From Pseudoalteromonas haloplanktis ATCC 14393 (GTDB lineage: Bacteria > Pseudomonadota > Gammaproteobacteria > Enterobacterales > Alteromonadaceae): DNA of 36,095 bases. Below are positions 34,701-36,095 of the stretch, piece by piece. Position 1 is the stretch's first letter. Every line of letters starts with the position of its first letter. A program made the position numbers and the translations under genes. The stretch spans positions 1 to 36,095 of the forward strand of contig NZ_AHCA01000021.1 of NCBI RefSeq assembly GCF_000238355.1, given 5' to 3'. The notes beneath the pieces were generated by a model. It did no database searches, was not told where the DNA came from, and saw nothing but the letters and a program-made list of their open reading frames with translations.

Positions 34701-36095
34701 TTTGTGCAGTATCTGTAGCTTGATTGCTGTTTCCTGCGCGGTTTTCGACACTTGCAGTTGCAGTAATATCACCATCTATTAGGAATCGAGAGTCAAAGTT
34801 TTCAATGAGCCATTCACCGTTCTCAACGACAGCTGTTAATTCAATTGCTGTGCCTTGAGAATCAGTCACGACGACAGTAACTATCTGACCATTTTCAGCA
34901 TCAGTGGTGCCGCTAATGCGAACCCTTGGTGCTTCGGCGGCATTGATAGTGTCATCTTGCACGGTATCTATTTCCACCGTTATTGCTGGTGGTAGAGTGT
35001 CTTTCGTTATTGTGTTGGTGGCAATCGCAGGGTTACCAAAGCTGTCGATACTGGTTGCAGTGAAGGTTAGGTCGCCATCCAGTAAACTCGATAAATCGCC
35101 ATCTTCAATGATGAAGAAGCCATTTTGTACTATCGCACTAAAGATCAAACGATTACCCGCTTCATCACGGACAATAATTTCCACTGGTTGGCCGTCTTCA
35201 ATGTCGTTGGCCACCCCACCAAAGGTCGCTGGGTTAACCTCAAGGCTATTTAAAATGCCGTCGCCATTGGTTTGTATCTGCATTGAAATGGCTGAAATGG
35301 TGTCTTTAAATGTCTGCGTGTCTGCTGCCGCGGCATTGCCTGCTGCATCAGTGCCACTGACGCTAAAACTTAATTCGCCTTCAGCAAAGGTTGATAAATC
35401 TAATTCACCTAAGCTCCACGTGCCATTAGTAATCGTGGTGGTGTATTGTTGAGTGACGCCGTCCACATCGCTAATAAGGATGGTTACGCTTTGGCCGTCT
35501 TCAATGTTGGTGGCTGTACCATTGACCAGCACCGCAGTGACTTCGCGGGCATTGATTGAGTTATCGCCGCCATCATCCACGCTGATAGTCAGACTTGCTT
35601 GCGTATCTTTGACAACCGTTGTGGTGTTTGTTGCTGGGTTGCCAGCCACATCGGTGCTGGTTGCGGTAACGGTTAATTCACCTTGAGCAAACACAGTTAA
35701 ATCAAGATTAGCCAATGCCCAGGCACCATTGACAACGGTGGTGGTAAATTCAAGGCTGCGGTTTTGGCTATCAGTGACGGTGATAGTCACGGTTTGGCCT
35801 TCTTCAATACCGCTGACAGCGCCGGATAAATCCACGGCACTTTGCTCAGCATTATTAATCACTTGGTCGGTATCAATCACGTTTACGGTGATTGTTGCCG
35901 CGGTGTCTTTATTAACAGAAATCGTCGCTGTAGCTGGATTTTCTGCAATGTCACTGACTGTGGCAGTGACATTCACTTGACCATCAGCAAGGCCGGTTAA
36001 ATTAACATTATCAACGGCCCATAGGCCACTGGTGACGGTGGTGGTTACTTGGGTTGTGTTGCCATTCGTATCAGTGAAGGTGAGGGTAACGGTTT
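25792..36095 (-). CDS. Giant repeat adhesin, type I secretion substrate (5' end beyond the window)
   Basis: A biofilm-type surface adhesin of the BapA/LapA/BpfA class. The frame is open from the right edge to the TGA at 25792: 3,433 residues without the start. It is acidic, rich in Asp/Thr/Ser/Val, and I saw no cysteine. From N to C it has Ig-like ~101-residue units (33175-36095), VCBS/cadherin-like and T1SS-143-like units with D-x-DGD (about 30350-32800), and DGSE units (about 26150-29950). A short, repeat-free C-terminus (about 25795-26000) ends SADNFEHELLRIMDSVDSIEP-like text. No GGxGxDxxx RTX nonapeptides were seen, which is unusual. Export by the adjacent ABC-HlyD-TolC genes is inferred from the operon. 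The N-terminal retention module, if any, is outside the window. The GTG at 35976 is only an internal codon. Confidence 0.9.
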   Translation of the reverse strand, partial: TVTLTFTDTNGNTTQVTTTVTSGLWAVDNVNLTGLADGQVNVTATVSDIAENPATATISVNKDTAATITVNVIDTDQVINNAEQSAVDLSGAVSGIEEGQTVTITVTDSQNRSLEFTTTVVNGAWALANLDLTVFAQGELTVTATSTDVAGNPATNTTTVVKDTQASLTISVDDGGDNSINAREVTAVLVNGTATNIEDGQSVTILISDVDGVTQQYTTTITNGTWSLGELDLSTFAEGELSFSVSGTDAAGNAAAADTQTFKDTISAISMQIQTNGDGILNSLEVNPATFGGVANDIEDGQPVEIIVRDEAGNRLIFSAIVQNGFFIIEDGDLSSLLDGDLTFTATSIDSFGNPAIATNTITKDTLPPAITVEIDTVQDDTINAAEAPRVRISGTTDAENGQIVTVVVTDSQGTAIELTAVVENGEWLIENFDSRFLIDGDITATASVENRAGNSNQATDTAQKDVAARITVELSDTDLADQVINENEVTSNNSFSGTVTDIEDGQTVTLYFVDRNGNTATATTTVTAGAWRIDNVDLSNLVDGKIQVQADVADQAENPASNTLLFNKDTLAIIAATTLDLDGVINANEQNSVDLGGAVLGIQNGQMVTVTVTDGNTVQTFTTTVVDGYWAVENVDFSDFAEGNIDITATAQDIAGNNATDTTTIIKDTQASITIAVDTNEDFTDNVINAAEAPATRIFGTVNNVEDGRLVTITITDENGKELTFTTTVTAGLWEITQDLTGLVDGELSYSATVTDAAGNSAAASTTSGKDTLADITVEIVSGEDNYLIANELGQLVLRGNVSNIEVGQLVTLSLTGANGETLTVSAQVQNDLSYTTSVDLSGWSDGNISVTAAATDLAGNDVSNSDDAIIDTTVSIDIDTGTGFDLEAFRVGELTSMSGTTDAEIGQLVTIAIYDGGQTLYFTGSVTNTGNWVVNNINVTTLNQASAWELTATVTDLAGNTATDDMPTLDAIQTQELYEYFLDVTDSTTDTSALNIDNAELSFAAIQEALSELTYEGGNTVRVEVSADGQSLNVIREDGNNSIAMTIALIPNAVKVTQFLSFDQPITNTLKTAVMIEALQNDSDGTSELVILPTYITINDTPPFARDDSFSVVEDQVSNGTVLGNDFTIEGPLTVTQIVIAGETYTITQDTPATVTLKYGVLVVNSTGVWQFTASDNLNHKIPQQFSFDYTITDKDGSLDTATATIKVTDGEAGYMVDNNLNLTEPDYDQTYNDTINFTIFSGSDTLLADSIAFNSATLARLNALDLTSDDNEIIFTLSEDGKTLIGTAGENTIINITLSAINEGDDLLATALYQQQGPLDHTISEQLQLVFTVTAQDLDGTEIAAGDASITIFDGNDPQFAGITSVTLDERNLSQGIQVATGQLSTLIGSDSIVDVSFSPSFEQPLLTSNNVTISYSISADGKTIIGHTGDSNDPVFKVELTGTFNAETDSLAQDYVVTLYRALDQDITDAINLKVQMIDFDGDEVTANLDITVIDDDSIDGDTPILNVSEIPKDGSSFNNSDEGEITITAGNDPVIDINFQFNSGDAVVDSQGNALTQNGQAITWVNLGNGMAQGQLSDGTVIFETSLPTNFNLAAGQTSSATISFNLFGGIDHLNEQETQLSLIVPVAIIDADNSSIINEIIVNVDDGLAPEIVTPGTPDTIVDEFDLNNNDSITIHGKYTLSQGSDEIVAVALADGFSLDGITKGGQTVTLSDTATDSGWYIARATDSSEVFRIRFLTDGTYQYKQSQALDHATGDGTNQLDILFEIQAIDADGDKSSAQNLTVSIKDDIPVAVDTELTFSEGDSLTADLLDGIKQGADGAQITQITYLNVNYQAGDTIILRSGDQEYGSITINADGSVSITTSPFIADTNIYEDSLRYQVTDADGDVVTNTLNLHVQDSEGKIVFYKPEGDEDGNIIVELAAYPGDLDSGDEITEIKISVDSLNGGTLILQGPGGAPISLPIENGFVVFRGDNLRVLQEETTLPTGSTVPAGTTLPAGILIFIPAENTSDAINEQQVTLNVDVIITDDDAGSRTISSEIPVTINSVADTPLWDESSDFYYLGEEDGAPLALNLVANLQDTDGSEVLTFRIENIESGLILKVNGTVVNNGDILSASEIANLTAEGTENLAGSFTFDVTAIATEQDNQDVAEQDAQTITVDLQPVADVPELIVANVRSNEDEAINANQFVTGQLTDTDGSESLFYEFTVPTGWSMTALNGATITDLGNGTYSASSADIIAGNIQLIPLEDISSFSDTFTVSVVAVSYESIVDGVAIKLGAESARSEEKTLTVTVKGVIDPPTVDTGANWAYDDDLALLTNAVEFDEDDLIALDFLVKTSDDDGSEVINLLIANLPDGVTIVDSNGDPVALEVIRAENGKPVFEVSAEQLQTLYLKPQGDFSGTGINFNIYTVTTEPDGDSGEYSMEVDITLTPILDSNESNLATSSSGTEDQAAVLNVNPITPDADSSEVIIGAVITGLPAGVKLLLDGAEIEFTGSLDLDTLANGDLAGFLASGRLAILPPQDASGEYVINITYTVIDTSDNGNTTPVEIATTSTVTIAPDFDKNIEVDGNRSELVATSNDILVSNTGRLDLTGAITFNEADIDGSETIDYIVLILPEGEGFYVDYPGALPDGDGRWIIPVTAGTTASSVDVVDILSGVTLVSDNATDGAIEVTVAAKVTDLTDNDAIFGTLQVEFTQGATDSVAGPVNQIQNTVVDAIEDGVIDFNGHFTDNFTSDNNDEISIRILASDLPAGTTISGAGVEVIHNASGQAVYEYVFPASALDGISISTPGNNFAGILDIPIRVIAVDPVSGDTVIDDSQIISIDVTPDVDGIIATVTTNEIEEDTSQPLGIALAFADSDLSATSGGVENVLIDHNDPSNNLTITLLDGGTLNDPSGMFELIEGTDNSYVFTGTSATELTSALAGVSVTPPLNLSGSNIVRLEISGQVTDTATISTGTVTDTDSFTTTLTLDVKPVTDYATLTVINILGDEDSAISLNGIRAELFDTDGSEVMYVSISGVPDGAILAINNGDGTYTTLANNGTDGGDFKGLETYNWSVTSEQLASGNVVIIPPEDFNGDIPLTLKAITKDQDPGGYLTTTAEFTVGVRPIGDGVDLIRAPDTSYNANEDDTVNIHLAAISEDSNNDEQIQLTVKIAATSDATALIGLEGGFIDVNGQRVNFTSDGAGGFIATMVVASNQVQGFDFNAGTLAWGNLDMQVDIASIDTATVLGNQMSDTSEVITSEFTVTLEPQVDAPIWQQDPQDINAQEGDTIVLNLDVDLQNPTTQESGYIEISGYPSNVTFSAGSQNGNVWKVELDQLDGLEVLGTQNNDNFTLVITPYAELNGETQVGQIQDIAVLISSNNQTGNNTELMSELTIGQLQLILDKQTYANHDISRDNSESFSGSADNFEHELLRIMDSVDSIEP
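26150..29950 (-). repeat. DGSE repeat zone of the adhesin
   Basis: Units of roughly 115-145 residues carry DTDGSE or a variant followed by a hydrophobic strand and (L/V)P-G. Clear copies are near 29820, 29480, 29050, 28680 (DADSSE), 28255 (DIDGSE) and 27045. Degenerate copies (DNNDE, DSDLS, DSNNDE, TTQES) at about 27860, 27480, 26640 and 26200 keep the same spacing, so about ten units are present. Confidence 0.65.
30350..32800 (-). repeat. D-x-DGD (VCBS / T1SS-143-like) repeat zone of the adhesin
   Basis: About six units of 110-150 residues end in a calcium-site-like D-x-DG/N run and then an I-V-D-D strand: TDKDGSLDT, QDLDGTEIA, IDFDGDEVT, IDADNSSII, IDADGDKSS and TDADGDVVT. A cadherin-like linker (RDDSFSVVEDQVSNGTVLGN) opens the zone near 32790. 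Calcium-dependent stiffening is known for such domains and inferred here. Confidence 0.65.
33175..36095 (-). repeat. Ig-like ~101-residue repeats arranged as a duplicated five-unit block
   Basis: Ten units (the first cut by the edge) share the frame IEDGQ-VT-T-D...NG-W...DLS...DG-L...A-D-AGN-A...KDT. The KDT-equivalent ends lie at 35902, 35602, 35299, 34996, 34693, then 34381, 34084, 33775, 33472 and 33175. Unit n and unit n+5 are 1518-1524 bases apart every time. They also share private features: AENPA with NKDT (1,6), a VDL-GAV stretch (2,7), GELS with TDAAGN-AAA (3,8), SA-VQN (4,9) and GTTDAE-GQ-VT (5,10). Confidence 0.8.

Noticed and set aside
35974..35976. GTG at 35976 as the adhesin start
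   Set aside because: The frame stays open to the window edge with full Ig-unit sequence upstream, and no Shine-Dalgarno precedes the GTG.
34904..35980. Long plus-strand open frames (up to 182 codons) opposite the adhesin, all in the same frame
   Set aside because: They mirror the repeat units on the opposite strand; Val/Thr/Asp-rich repeats leave few antisense stops. No ribosome sites or family resemblance.
33175..36095. CRISPR-like or satellite DNA in the repetitive right end
   Set aside because: The periodicity (~300 bases) is in phase with the reading frame and is explained by protein domains; no short direct repeats with unique spacers.

Overview
The window looks like the chromosomal replication-origin region of a marine gammaproteobacterium, most likely of the order Alteromonadales (Pseudoalteromonas-like). 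The reasons are the gene order mioC - oriC - mnmG - rsmG - parA - parB - atpIBEFHAGDC - glmU, an oriC whose DnaA boxes and AT-rich 13-mers fall in the same order as in E. coli, heavy GATC (Dam) enrichment, AT-rich DNA, and an rRNA promoter almost identical to E. coli rrn P1. The genus is an inference; the class is secure.

Left part (1-6.7 kb). The first ~13 bases are the 5' end of a 16S rRNA gene on the minus strand. Bases 14-480 hold its leader (boxA, boxB) and two tandem promoters (P1, P2). A TonB-dependent siderophore receptor on the plus strand follows, then glmU (minus) with its terminator. Next is a CadC-like membrane-bound winged-helix regulator (minus), broken into two frames at a run of seven A.

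Middle (6.7-18.1 kb). All genes are on the minus strand and point away from oriC. They are the complete F1Fo ATP synthase operon, with a recognisable promoter before atpI and a terminator after atpC, preceded by mnmG-rsmG-parA-parB. Several starts are GTG, or lie inside the longest open frame where the Shine-Dalgarno dictates (atpE, atpH, atpB, mioC).

Origin (18.1-19.6 kb). oriC lies between mnmG and mioC. On the far side of mioC a 600-base non-coding stretch carries a second cluster of GATC sites, DnaA-box-like 9-mers, an oriC-type 13-mer and a very AT-rich tract.

Right part (19.6 kb to the edge). A PEP-mutase/isocitrate-lyase family gene is interrupted by an in-frame TGA. Beyond it is a compact minus-strand operon for a giant surface adhesin and its type I secretion system: adhesin, LapB-type ABC transporter, HlyD-type adaptor, TolC-type channel and an OmpA-domain lipoprotein. 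The adhesin runs off the right edge (at least 3,433 codons, no cysteine seen, no RTX nonapeptides seen). It has three repeat zones: Ig-like ~101-residue units arranged as a duplicated five-unit block, a D-x-DGD zone, and a DGSE zone. The whole operon is oriented head-on to the fork expected to leave oriC rightward. No LapG/LapD-type release genes are in the window. No phage, IS element, CRISPR array or tRNA was seen.
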